A DNA stretch of 64,000 nucleotides from Tetraselmis striata (taxonomy: Eukaryota; Chlorophyta; Chlorodendrophyceae; Chlorodendrales; Chlorodendraceae): contig VCJN01001326.1 in the NCBI GenBank assembly GCA_006384855.1, forward strand, positions 62,001-126,000. Reading direction: 5' to 3'. The position numbers and the translations under genes were made by a program. Positions 44,584-55,583 of this stretch are shown piece by piece (within the stretch, counting starts at the first letter, position 1; every line of letters begins with the position of its first letter). The notes under the pieces are model-generated. The model was not told the origin of the DNA, searched no databases, and was given only the letters and a program-made list of their open reading frames with translations.

Positions 44584-45243
44584 CGACACCAGCAGCATGA
44601 AGCGCAAAACAGCGCAACCGGCGCAGAAATAACAGCACAGCACGGGGTGCACTAGGCAGCGCAGTGCACTGCTCAGCATCTCGAAACAACGACGACGACC
44701 CTAACGACGCCAACGTACACTGTACAATGTACGATGTACAACGTACTTATAATATAGGCTCTCGCCTTCCCCAGTACTTTCCGTGCGTTTTCTAGACGCT
44801 ATCCCTGTGACCAAAAAACTACGACGCCAACGTAAGGATTACCGTCTTAACATCCCTTGTCTATAGTATAATATCTGTCTACTTAGCGGCCTCCCGCTGC
44901 GCTTCCCCACCATGTCAGCCCAAGTGGCCGAAGGCACCATCCCTTCAATTAAGGTGCGTCAAACATCTTCCGGGGTCGGGCCGGCAGCCGGTCTGGATGA
45001 CACCCGTGACAACACCTGGCTAAAGTGCCCAGCTCAGGAACGTGTAGCTGAGGGCGTGTGCAGAGTGCCGAGTGACTGTACGCACAATACTGGGCCGGAC
45101 TCCGCCGCACTGCTGAGTGCTGCCACTAGCCGAACCCCCCCCCCCCCCCCCCCCCCCCCTCCCCCCTCCTCCTCCCACCTTCCTGCCGGCAACTTTCCAG
45201 GCAGCCTGTGCCTGTTCTGTGAGGGTACTGCGCGCTCGCCAGA

Positions 45244-46494
45244 ATGGGGGGGCACGGCGGGCTGAACATCCTGCCGCAGAAGTCATGGAACGGTGCCCGC
45301 CCCCCCCCCCCCCCTCCCCTTTGCGCTCCCTGCCTCATCCCCCTCCTTGCTTGTGGCACGGCGGCCAACAGCAAAGCACACAGGAGTGTGAGCCTTCTCC
45401 ATCCGTGCCGCTCTTGCCTATTGACTGCCAGTCTATGGCCGGGATAACCGGGAGCGCGTGGCTCGGGATGAGGCCAAGGCTGCGCAGCAGGCTGCAGAGG
45501 CGGAGGCGGCACAGACGCAGGCGCCCCCCCCCCCCCCCCTCCCCCCCCCCCCCCCCCCCGCCCCAACACATATCCCCGCCCCAACACATATCGACAGTGT
45601 TGCTCATGAGGCTGCGGGTCCCGCTGGGGCTAGCGGCTGGGCGACCCTCACATGGCAATGAACGTCCTCTCCCGCATGCGGGCTTGGTGTTGCTCCCTGC
45701 AGGCGGAGCGCGACCAGCGGTATGCGGCGCTGCAGCGGCGTGCCGGCAAGGCTCAGCTGGCAGAAAGCGCCACAGTGCGCCCCCCTCCCCTCCCCCCCCC
45801 CCCCCCCCCCCACACCCCTTTATCCCTTTCACACTCTCAGCCTACTCGTTGCGACGAACCGCATATTTACATTTCCGCTGTTTGTCACCTCGCAATGGGA
45901 TGCCACAGCGATATACCCCAGCCACCCGCCACTGAACCCCCCTGCTACCTCTCGCGGTGCTCTTCCAGGACAACGCCGGCGCTGCCTCTCGCGGGCACAT
46001 AAACTTTTGGGGAGATGACGAACAGCACATGCGAGCAGAGGACCTGCAGGTAGGCGGCTGCGCCGTCTTGGCCGAGCTGCCCTGCACAGGGAAGGGGGGT
46101 GGGGGTGGGGGTAGGAGGGGAGAAAAGTGAGCTCATCCCCCCCCCCCCCCCCCCACCTCACTTTGGCGCTGTGCAGGAGGCGGCCAAACAGTCGGCGCAG
46201 GCACGTCTGCGGGGCGACCCGTCGCGGCAGACCTCTGACGCACGCTTCGACCAGAGCTTCCAGCTGGCGTCTGGGCTGCAGAAGGCCGCAGACCAGGTGA
46301 GCGCCAGGGCACGCTTCGCTGTCATTTGGGAAGAAGGGGGCCGGGGGGGCGGAGAAGGAGGGGCGGGGGCTACAAGAGAGGCATTTGGATGCTGTATGAA
46401 TGGGCAAACACTTTGGATGCTGGCAGCCCGAGGGGTAGAGAGAAAACCGAAGCATTGCCCCACCTCAACTGGCAACTGTGAAAACCACATTTAG

Positions 46495-46526
<32 letters not shown>

Positions 46527-46643
46527 TACTTACTGAAGTACAAATAAAATAACACAGCATGACTGTTGAATATCGTAATGTCACATGGTCTAGTGAGTTT
46601 AAGCGATGTTGGATTTTACAATTGTTTACAGAGGGGAGAAGGA

Positions 46644-46678
<35 letters not shown>

Positions 46679-47113
46679 CGAAATTCCCGCATGCAGCCCG
46701 CTCTGTGTGTATGGCTGAGTGGAGTGCCCCTCGCTTGATGTTGGCCCGCTCCCTTCCTGGGGAAACAGGCTTGGTACATGCAGCCTGCGGAGCTGCCCGA
46801 GCGGGGTGCGCCGTCGGGGGAGGTGCGCATGCTGGGGGAGGTGGTGCTGATCGACCGCGTGAAGACGCCGGCGGACCTGCGGACGGAGAAGCGGCACAAG
46901 GGGCACAAGTCCAAGGACAAGGGGCACAAGTCCAAGGATCGCCGGAAGGACAAGGGGCGCCGGAGGGACAAGGGGCGGGGGGAGGAGAGCGGGGGGCGCA
47001 GGGGCGGGGTGGCCAAGAAGTCCATCGCGGAGCTGCGGGCGGAGCGCGCCACGCGAGAGGCGACGGAGAAGCTGCGCGCCCAGAGGGCCATGCTGGGGCA
47101 GGGCAGCCATTGA
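45244..47113 (+). CDS. LENG1-like protein (Cir_N domain), 6 exons
   Basis: Exons 45244-45292, 45432-45520, 45703-45774, 45969-46049, 46177-46296 and 46769-47113 join in frame to 251 residues, close to the family's usual size. The N-terminus MGGHGGLNILPQKSWNVYGR is the plant-type LENG1/Cir_N start, followed by a helical RDEAKAAQQAAEAEAAQ run. Later come RGHINFW, AWYMQPAEL, a lysine-rich KGHKSKDK repeat and a C-terminal coiled coil (AELRAERATREATEKLRAQR). The family is associated with splicing or transcription co-repressor factors in the nucleus; its exact role is unclear. Intron 2 begins GC instead of GT. Introns 1-3 carry poly-C near their donors. A short Kozak-started exon (44912-44953, MSAQVAEGTIPSIK) upstream may be a 5' leader or uORF. 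The tail of the gene is duplicated at 59880-60370. Confidence 0.88.
45524..45559 (+). repeat. Poly-C tract interrupted by one T
   Basis: Begins at the fourth base of LENG1 intron 2, directly after its GC donor. Confidence 0.95.
46647..46675. repeat. 29-base poly-G tract
   Basis: In the last LENG1 intron, about 93 bases before the acceptor. Absent from duplicate copy B. Confidence 0.95.
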
Positions 47114-47800
47114 ACCTCCGGCAGTGGCGACGGCACCGCATGCGGCCCTTGCCAGTGTAGGATAGCATCAAGTAGATAAGAAGATGGACAACAGTGCCGC
47201 AGCACCTTGCCTGATCCAGTGGCTCTCTGCAGACATGCACGTAGCCGTAGTGCATTTGCTGGACAGATGCTTAGCGGGAAGTGATATTAGCAACAAGTGC
47301 TCTGGAGCAGCAAGCAACTCGCATCAGCAATAACGCAGCATGCACAATAGCAAGGGCAGTACTGCATAGACGTGCAGCAAAGTTAATGTATGGTGTGTTC
47401 CCAACATGCCGTTTCCATATCTGTCCTGGTATCTATCTGGAGAGAAATCTACAATACTGGGTTGGTCGGATACTGGCTCTGCACACTGGCCAAAGCAATC
47501 CACTGTGGATTATTATGACCACAGCGCCGGGAGTGAGGTTGGATAAGTAAGAATGTATCTGTACAGGTAGTCTAGAAGGATGTGTGAATTTTCAACATGT
47601 GGTGGATCTTTATGGGACTGCCCTGCTATTGTTTATCCCCGGGCAATCCTATGCTGCTCGCAGCCCAGCCCGAAACAATATGCCCATCCCGAAACAGAGC
47701 GAGACGAGACTGGTAGATACCGCACCACCTTCCACGTCACAGCGTCCTGGGGTGCTGACTGTGGAATGGCTCAGGTGATTGTTGGTTGACTTTGAGGCCA

Positions 47801-48298
47801 TCATAAATGGATATGCATCGGCAGCCTCTGATACGATATATGCCATAAAGAGTTCTGGGCAGGTTCCAGCTCAGTGGGCAGGCGCCGTCTTGTTGTCGTT
47901 ACTTTTACATGGCCAGGAGCTTGCATGGTCCGGGTCTCCTGGATCCGCCTTGCCGGGACGATTGATAAGCCAGATGAGTGCAGAAATCGCCCTTGTGTCG
48001 GCTCTGCAGATGGTTGGATCCGATGTTGACGACAGGCATGGCTCGTCAAGATCCCTTCTGCCAACTGGTTAGAGGAGAGCTCTTCGTCAGCTATTGACAA
48101 TCATCCAGCGCAACGCGGCCCTAGTCTGAGGGCGTCAATGTGAAGAAGAGCACCGCTGGAGGCATTCTCGACAGGATGCATACTCCCATCATCAAACCCA
48201 GCAGCGGTTTTAAAAGAGTTTGTCAGCTTAGGCACTGTTTGATTGGGTAATAGACACCGGTCGATTGTGCCTATTGCTGCAAAATGGGAGCAATGCAA
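47801..48298 (-). CDS. Conserved open region in the duplicated segment (hypothetical)
   Basis: Two adjoining minus-strand frames (48298-48101, containing KTAAGFDDGSMHPVENASSG; and 48100-47801) are preserved in copy C at 62461-62958 with few changes. In copy B the first frame is shifted by a missing base. The likeness between A and C may simply reflect recent duplication, so coding is possible but unproven. No family recognised. Confidence 0.3.
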
Positions 48299-48754
48299 TG
48301 TTCACAATTTCGTGAATTAGAGGACAAAAAGAGAAGGTAGATAAACACTACCTTGCTTGGCAGGTGCCAGGGTGACGCTTCGCGCTACGGTGTTGATTAT
48401 GGCATGGATGTACTGACGAAAGGATTATTATAACAAATGTCACTTTGCCGTGTTTACACAATTATATCATTCACCGGATGTTGCCGAGGAGGCAAGGCTG
48501 CAGCAGCCCGTCAATTGACGAATGCATTAGGCACTATATTTGTTTGCTTCAAAAGACCAGGATGCACCTAAATAACCTGGATGTTTATTGCATGACAATT
48601 TCTCACTCATCAGTCTATCTTCAGCGCACTGTCGGATGTACCCAGAGCAGGGGTCAGGGTGGCTTCGTTGCCTTGTTGTAGCTTGCTGGGCTTGCGGCTG
48701 TCTAGGGCTGATGCAGCAAGTCCGTGTCGCTGTTTTCCTTCGTTGTGTCGGTGC

Positions 48755-49251
48755 TCATATCAGCGCGCCCTCGGCAAAGCTCATGGGACTGGCAGTATGA
48801 CGCACCTTGCGCTTTCCCAATATGGTCCTGCGCTGTGGATTGCTTGGCGGGCTGGTGGGCGAAAATTCCGGGCTGGTAGGCGAATACGCCGGGCTGGTAG
48901 GCGCATACGCCGGGCGGGTAGGCGCATACGGGCTGGTAGGCCAATACTCATCCGCCGGACTGGGGGCGAAAACACCGGGCTGGTAGCCGCATACGCCGGA
49001 TGGTACCCGCCGCGGTCGTCCCTGACGGTCCACGTCGGGTCCATATCCATGTCGTGTGGGTCCGTGAGCACCCTGTTGACCATATGTTGCTGCTGTGTGG
49101 CTCTGTCCCCGAATCCGTAGCCGTAGCCGTAGCCGTTGCCGTGGCCGTAGCCGTAGCCGCCATATCCCGGGGAATGCGGCGATGGGTATTCATGGTAGTA
49201 ACGTTCCGTGAACAGACGATCAGGATGGGCAGAGTATGTTGGCAGGCCCAT
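48755..49251 (-). pseudogene. CTD-like heptad protein, copy A (frameshifted)
   Basis: From the ATG at 49251 it reads [11 protein letters not shown], a GYGYG-rich segment, [18 protein letters not shown] and [11 protein letters not shown] five-base G run at 48962-48966 (six in copy C) then shifts the frame. The continuing frame holds heptads ([14 protein letters not shown]) and the conserved end [20 protein letters not shown]. It may be decayed, polymorphic or a homopolymer sequencing error. A good 3' splice site (TTTTAACTTCTGCAG) lies about 95 bases upstream of the ATG, suggesting a 5' intron. Confidence 0.7.
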
Positions 49252-49815
49252 CCTGATCCAGTGAGTGACTTCGGCCGAGTGCAAGGGTGTGAAAGGTCGA
49301 AAGCGACGGCCGCGGAAACGAGTCTCAACTATTGCTCGCGGCACTGCAGAAGTTAAAACACTAACTAGCGCCGAACGGCAGTATCGAGACTACACAGGTG
49401 AGGTGTCAGAATACAGGTGCCCCTTAGAGGCAACTGCATTCAACCTGTTGGTGATAAGTGTATTCTGGTGGCTACGTAGTGGCGGCGCCTACTTTATCGC
49501 CGCCGGCTGACAGATGACATGCAGTCCCGCCCGCACTGATCCCGTGCTGAGCCTCCGCTGCTGGCACGCGCTGCTCTCCCGATGACAGCACGCAGCACGC
49601 GGCATCCTGTGAAGTAGCGAAGCAGCGCAAGCGAGCGGCACTCCGAGCTAGATAAATCGTACTTCACGCGACGGTATAAATAAATGATTTAGCGATAAAT
49701 CGCTATAAATCCCTGTATATTTGAAGTTTAAAAAGTTTAAACTCGGAGAAAGGCACAGTATGGTCGCGTAAGGCGGGTGCTACCCAGGACGTTGTTGAAA
49801 TTGTATCATCCGTGT

Positions 49816-50088
49816 AGATTCCGCGGATATTGTAGCGACATGATTCGGCGGGGGTAAGAGGTGGTAACAACACACTTACTCGTACGACTCGTATGGCCCA
49901 AGCGCTATGAATAACTCCGACTGTAACGCCGCTCAGTATGTTGCGTCGCACGTGATATGTATGAGGCACGCACGTGCATTGTAACATTTGCCTTAATACG
50001 ATAAAAGTGGCGTAAAAATCACCACTGATCAAAGCGTGACACAATTACAGTACACGCCGTGGGAGGTGAGAAAAGCGCAATATTATAG
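49816..50088. other. No gene recognised
   Basis: Sequence between the end of duplication copy A and the left inverted repeat. Nothing protein-like. Confidence 0.5.
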
Positions 50089-50848
50089 CGTAAACGGTAG
50101 AGGCCACTATACTTCAGCACTTTTGACTCACTGAAAATGGGACAATTTACTAGCTCACGCGCCAAACAATGTACTACAGACATACATATACAGCGCAAAG
50201 TACTGTACTCGCCGTCGCCGCCGCCATCCCTTATCCCGCCCACTCGCGTGGAGGGGGGGCTGCGCAGTACTACTAGTCGCTACTAGTATACGCTTTCCAC
50301 CACCACCAAGGCTGCCCAGAACCCAAACCGGGCCGTGGCAGACAGTTAGCGACTATTCATAGGAAAGGATCCCACGCGACACAGGCATGCAGGGTCTTAA
50401 CTTACACAAAAAGGCGCGAACGCCCGGATCCGTGACATGAATGGACTCCGCCTACCTTCAGCGTAGGTCTGCACGGCTGGTGAGTAGGCAGCTATATATA
50501 GAGACTTGCAGCTCACGCTATCGGTTACTGCCATGCAGGCTGGGGTAGGTCCCATCGCGATGGAGGTGCCTAGCAACCCCCCCCCCCCCCCCCCCCCGCG
50601 CTTCCCCCCGCACGCGGCCACCCTCTCGAGAGTCTGCCAGCCGGTCCGCCCGACCCGCTCGACCAAGGGCTGCGTCTGCTCGACGTGCCCCCACCCAACG
50701 CTCTCGTCGCGTGGCGGCCCTTGCCGTTGGACCTAGCCGGGCCGATACGCAGTCAGTGGCATGGCGGGTCAGGGGCAGGGCCCGCCAGCGGCAGACATGT
50801 CGCCGAGCTTGGCTGTCGCTGACGATGCGGGCGGGCGAGGGCTGGCCT

Positions 50849-53071
50849 ATGCCTAGCGATAGCCAGGCTGGGGAGAGCGGCGGGCAGGGAGCCGGCGCGT
50901 CGGCAGCCACACCCTGTGGACTCGCGCTCGCATTAGGCGGGGGTGGGGGCGTGCCGGATGCCAGCGGCTCGGAGGCTGGTAAAGGCGCGACAACCACGGT
51001 AAGAGCTGTGGAATAGGCGGGATGGAGGGCGGGGGGCGGGGGGGGGGGGGGGGGGGGGAGGTTGTGGCCGTGCTGTGATGTAATGCTGTGGTAGTGTGGT
51101 GCACCTTTGCATTTTTATACGGCTTGCTAATTATGTCGCCATTACACGTTCGACTGACAGCCCCCGACTCCAAAAACTAGCACGAGCAACGCACTCCCTG
51201 CCCCCGCTGCCGACGAGTTGCAGCCGGCCTCAAACGAAGCAACGCCAGCCGCCAAGGTGGGCGGCCTTGCTGCGATCATGTAAGGTTATCCTGGGCTTCT
51301 GTTGTTTTCGGCTTGCTAATTATGTCGCCATCGCACGTTCGACCCAACAGCCCCCAATTGCAAAAGTTGGCACGAGCGACGCACCCCCTTGCCTTGCTGC
51401 CGACGAGTCGCAGCCGGCCTCAAATGAAGCGACGCAAGTCGCCAAGGTGGACGGCCTTGCTGTGATGTAAGGCTATGGGTTATAGGCTCATGTAGTTTCC
51501 GGCTTGCTAATTATTATGCCGCCATCGCACGTTCCACCCACAGCCCCCGAGCGACGCACCCCCTCGCCTTGCTGCCGACGAGTCGCAGCCGGCTCGCAAG
51601 AGGCGCCGGGAGTTGCCAAGGTGGGTGACCTTACTGCGATGATGTAAGGCTATGCTAGGTTGTTTCGTTAGTTTCCGATTTGCTAATTATGTCGCCATCG
51701 CACGTTCGTCCGACAGCCCCCGAGTGCAAAAGCTGGCACGAGCGACGCACCACCTCGCCTTGCTACCGACGAGTCGCAGCCGGCTTGCAAGAGGCGCCGC
51801 GAGTCGTCAAGGTGGGCGGCCTTTCTGCGAGGTAAGGCTATGCTGGGCTGTTTCAGTTTTCGGCTTGCTAATGATAATGTCGCCATCGCACATTCGACTC
51901 ACAGCCCCGGAGTGCAAAAGCTGGCACAAGCGACGCATCTCCTCGCCCCCGCCAACGAGTCGCAGCCTCCCTCAAAAGAAGCGACGCACGTCGCCAAGGT
52001 GGTCGGCCTTGCTGCGACATAATGTTGTTGTCCACCTTTGCATTTTTATGGCTTGCTACTTATGTCGCCATCGCACGTTCGACCCAACAGCCCCCGAGCG
52101 ACGCACCCCCTCGCCTTGCTGCCGACGAGTCGCAGCCGGCCTCAAATGAAGCGACGCCAGTCGCCAAGGTGGACGGCCTTGCTGTGATGTGAGGCTATGG
52201 GTTATAGGCTCATGTAGTTTCCGGCTTGCTAATTTTGTCGCCATCGCACGTTCCACCCACAGCCCCCGAGCGACGCACCCCCTCGCCTTGCTGCCGACGA
52301 GTCGCAGCCGGCTCGCAAGAGGCGCCGGGAGTCGCCAAGGTGGGTGACCTTACTGCGATGCTGTAAGGCTATGCTAGGTTGTTTTAGTTAGTTTCCGACT
52401 TGCTAATTATGTCGCCATCGCACGTTCGTCCGACAGCCCCCGAGTGCAAAAGCTGGCACGAGCGACGCACCACCTCGCCTTGCTACCGACGAGTCGCAGC
52501 CGGCTTGCAAGAGGCGCCGCGAGTCGCCAAGGTGGGCGGCCTTTCTGCGAGGTAAGGCTATGCTGGGCTGTTTCAGTTTTCGGCTTGCTAATGATAATGT
52601 CGCCATCGCACATTCGACCCACAGCCCCCGAGTGCAAAAGCTGGCACAAGCGACGCATCTCCTCGCCCCCGCCAACGAGTCGCAGCCGCCCTCAAAAGAA
52701 GCGACACACGTCGCCAAAGTGGTCGGCCTTGCTGCGACATAATGGTGTTGTCCACCTTTGCATTTTTATGGCTTGCTACTTATGTCGCCATCGCGCGTTC
52801 AACCTACCCACATCCCCCCGACTGCTAGCTGCACGAGCGACGTACCCCCTCGCCTTGGTGCCGCATAGTCGCAACCGGCCTCAAAAGAAGCGACGCCAGT
52901 CGCAAGGTGGGCGGCCTTGCTGCAATGTATCCGTTGGTTCAACCGCAGGTGACTGCTACCAGCACGCGGAAATTGTTTGAGGAGGGGCAGCATACCTTTG
53001 TAGCCGCCGAGGCATACAAGAACCGCCAATTAGTAGAGAGGCCTGAGATTACCGACTTGACCGCTTTGTAG
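50849..53071 (+). CDS. Gene with a tandem array of a small duplicated exon
   Basis: First exon 50849-50998 (MPSDSQAGESGG to GKGATTT, then donor GTAAGA). Then come repeated exons with donor AAG/GTGG and acceptor CA(C/A)AG: 51161-51256, 51351-51446, 51544-51620, 51717-51811, 51905-51998, 52091-52168, 52263-52339, 52437-52531, 52625-52718 and a decayed tenth near 52815-52905. The terminal exon is 52949-53071 (RKLFEEGQHTFVAAEAYKNR to ITDLTAL, stop). Exons 1, 2 and 6 of the array (96, 96, 78 nt) keep phase 0. The others (77, 95, 94 nt) do not, yet no stop is met reading through all nine. The encoded unit is low complexity (KAGTSDAPPRLAADESQPA). Function unknown. Earlier coding may exist at 50521-50850. 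Confidence 0.55.
51110..52930 (+). repeat. Tandem array, about 185-bp unit, with a four-unit higher order
   Basis: Ten units, each with a TTGCTAAT-type branch-site word, an acceptor, an exon-like core of 77-96 bases and a donor. Units 3-6 (51480-52200) and 7-10 (52190-52930) form two near-identical blocks of about 720 bp, showing that four units were duplicated together. Confidence 0.9.
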
Positions 53072-53570
53072 TCGGCATATTCAGTGTGGCCGTCTTCGGC
53101 AGGAAGCCAGTGACCAATATGGTGTGGTTGTACCTCAGCCCCAGCCGGGGTGGGCCGTGTGGCCCCTGCAACTGCCGTGTCGGAACGCTTAGCGCTGCCT
53201 TGCATACCGGGGCTGCCTGCGGCACCCTCTTCAGACGCCACTACTTCGGCCAAAGACGCAGGGGGGCGCTGGCCACCCCTCCTTAACGACTCTTCCAAGG
53301 TCGCAACATCACGCAAGGCTGCTTCACGCGAGGAGACGGGCATACCCGACGGCAGACTCGATACAACTTGTTGCCATCTCGAGAACTTCCCTACTCAACA
53401 TTCCCTCATGATCTTGAATGAGTTCCCGCACCTCCCCAAGTGCAGCGCGAAGTTCGTGTATAGCCCGCAATGGGGAACCCATACTGACCCCGCAGCCCTA
53501 CATCCTACTTGTTTCAGCGATAACTGTTAGACAGGTGTGGGAGGCGGAGAACTGCCTCGACTTCGCGGCA

Positions 53571-53598
53571 ACCTACCTACCTACCTACCTACCTACCT
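53571..53598. repeat. (CTAC)n microsatellite
   Basis: Seven or so tandem CTAC/CCTA units. Confidence 0.9.
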
Positions 53599-53799
53599 TC
53601 GGAGAACCTGCCTCGACCCGCCGCCTTTGCCTCGTTCCGCCGCCACCAAGTGATCATGTATGTACTTTGTGCCAATACACGCGAACCCTAAAAACCTGCA
53701 CAGGGTTTAAAGCTAGTAAATTGTCCCATTTTCAGTGAGTCATAAGTGAAGTATAGTGGCCTCTACCGTTTACGGTATAATCTTGTCCCATTCCCGTGG

Positions 53800-55084
53800 G
53801 AGGTTAAACATCGCCGTGCCAAATATATTCATGTATTTAAAAGCAACATGCGACGGGGGATGTCGGGAATAACGATCGGAGCGTTGCGCAATCATGAACA
53901 TGCGCGGGGACGAGAGGAGCATACAATGGGTCGAAAGGAGCATAGGAGCGCAAAGCTACGCATGTAGCGGCGGGGGCGCAAGGCGGACCAAACAGAAGTA
54001 CGACGTCACACCGGGATACATGCCCAACCCGCTACCACGGCACGCTACGCCACACCCCTTTTTGTATTTAATTTTCGGAAAGGTACGAGCTATAAGCTAC
54101 CATTGCCGGCCAGGAGAACAACATGCCAGAGGGCGCGGGGGAGCTCGTACCTGTTGGAGACGTGGGCCCGCCCAAGCCAAAGAGAGGGGCGGCACCAGGT
54201 AACTATGCCCACTTCACCATAAGCCCAGAAGACGAGGATGGGAAGATAACCAGTTAAGGGAGGGAGTACCACGCCGTAGGCATCCACCAGGCAAGGGCAG
54301 GGCCGCTTTGGCCACCACAATCCCCGCAGGCGTAGACAAGGTGTACACGTAGCGGGCCATAGCCTTGTAGATTCTAGCTCTCTGGCACGGCCCCTTTGGG
54401 GTGGGCCACCAGCGACAGGCTGCCCGCCCATGGGCGGCATGGTGGCAAATGCAGCCCCATAACGGTTATTAAATAATGGTCATATTATTGGTAATATAGA
54501 GGTTCGATTACACCGGGCTATTCTGTCAAAGGTGAATAACGTTAAGATTATAGTTAAATGTTAGCTTCATGTACTCGCAGTACGCATAGTAAGCGACCAC
54601 CACTTCGACTTCCCGATGTCTCGCGGCGTTAGCGACAACATGCGAAAGCCCTGCTACATGACTCACCCGCCCCCGTTGTGCGTCCACGACGGGAGTCCGC
54701 CTTTTGCCCATGCGCCAGCTGACCAGCTAGCGCAACCCACCCACCCCGCTATGCTACCCTTTTCAATGCGGACGCCCGTGGGCCTACTCACACCCAAAAA
54801 TATAAGAGATTCAAATCGTTGGCAAATGTGGCCCCACAACGGTTAAATGGTGGAATAACCAGACTTAATTGCATGTTTGAAACTACTGTACTAGTAAATC
54901 ATCGGCCAGTTACGAATTTATACCATGAGAGACAAGGCAAGTATTAGGCGTAATTTGCTTATATATATGCAGACTTTTCCGCTGCGATTCAGTCGTTCAC
55001 TGAGGATTACTGGCACCCTCGCGCGAGCCGCGCGGTTCGCGTCGCCCGCCGTCGTCGCCAGCATCGTCGGCCGATGACAAAGAA

Positions 55085-55085
<1 letters not shown>
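53800..55085. other. No gene recognised
   Basis: Contains two direct copies of a word near GGCCCCACAACGGTTA (54445-54480 and 54820-54860). ORFs here look like chance. Confidence 0.5.

Positions 55086-55114
<29 letters not shown>
55086..55114. repeat. 29-base poly-C tract bordering the copia array
   Basis: Directly left of the first LTR of the array. Confidence 0.95.
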
Positions 55115-55116
<2 letters not shown>

Positions 55117-55120
55117 TTGA

Positions 55121-55583
55121 TGTTCGGAGAATTCCTAGCTTGCTGTTGGGACATAGTCTGGGAGATCAGAATATTGTAATTACAAATGATGAGAAATGTC
55201 CCATTATATTCTCATCTGCAGAATGCCCTTGCTAGGGGCATGCTCCATCTGCTCATCTGTCCATTTCTCATGCTTCTTGATCTGGTTCCAATATCTAAAA
55301 GGCTATTCAGGTTCAGTCGGACACCTGTCAGAAATCTGGGTGTGTTTGATGAAGTGTTATATGAGGCATGTCTTCACATGCCTCACACCTGTCTTGCTCT
55401 GCAGGTCCAGTATATGTCACTTGATAGTACCAGTACATTCCATCATTTCTGCGCAGTAGCCGTAATTTATACTGCACTATGACGAATATATTATCATCAG
55501 GCCTATTTGCCTATAAGCCAGATGGGCTCACTTACACTTCAGTGGACAAGTTGATCACCTGCTTCGACCAGTGTTCGTCAACA
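55121..55583 (-). repeat. copia LTR 1
   Basis: Plus strand runs from TGTTCGGAGAATTCC to GTTCGTCAACA. The exact left border could lie 3-5 bases further left. Confidence 0.88.

Larger units (their letters stand above)
46360..49815. repeat. Segmental duplication, copy A
   Basis: Homologous to 59880-62225 (copy B, lacking two internal parts) and, from about 47797, to 62455-64000 (copy C). It spans the end of the LENG1-like gene and the whole CTD-like gene. A and C are the closer pair. Confidence 0.9.
50089..53777. mobile_element. Inverted-repeat-bounded segment carrying the exon-array gene
   Basis: About 68 bases at 50089-50156 (GTAAACGGTAGAGGCCACTA onward) are repeated in reverse complement at 53711-53777 with one small indel. 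The 3.7 kb between holds the tandem-exon gene. This looks like a DNA transposon that carries or captured a gene, but no transposase is visible and the outer borders and target duplication are unclear. A chance pair of dispersed repeats is the alternative. Confidence 0.5.

Noticed and set aside
51110-52930. Possible CRISPR array, because of regular repeats.
   Set aside because: The whole 185-bp unit is repeated with gradual divergence and carries eukaryotic splice signals. There are no short identical repeats with unique spacers, and the genome is eukaryotic.
52939-53343. 134-residue minus-strand ORF with protein-like composition.
   Set aside because: It lies opposite the terminal exon of the exon-array gene, which has a good acceptor, correct phase and a stop. 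I could not support both, and the plus-strand reading fits its neighbours better.
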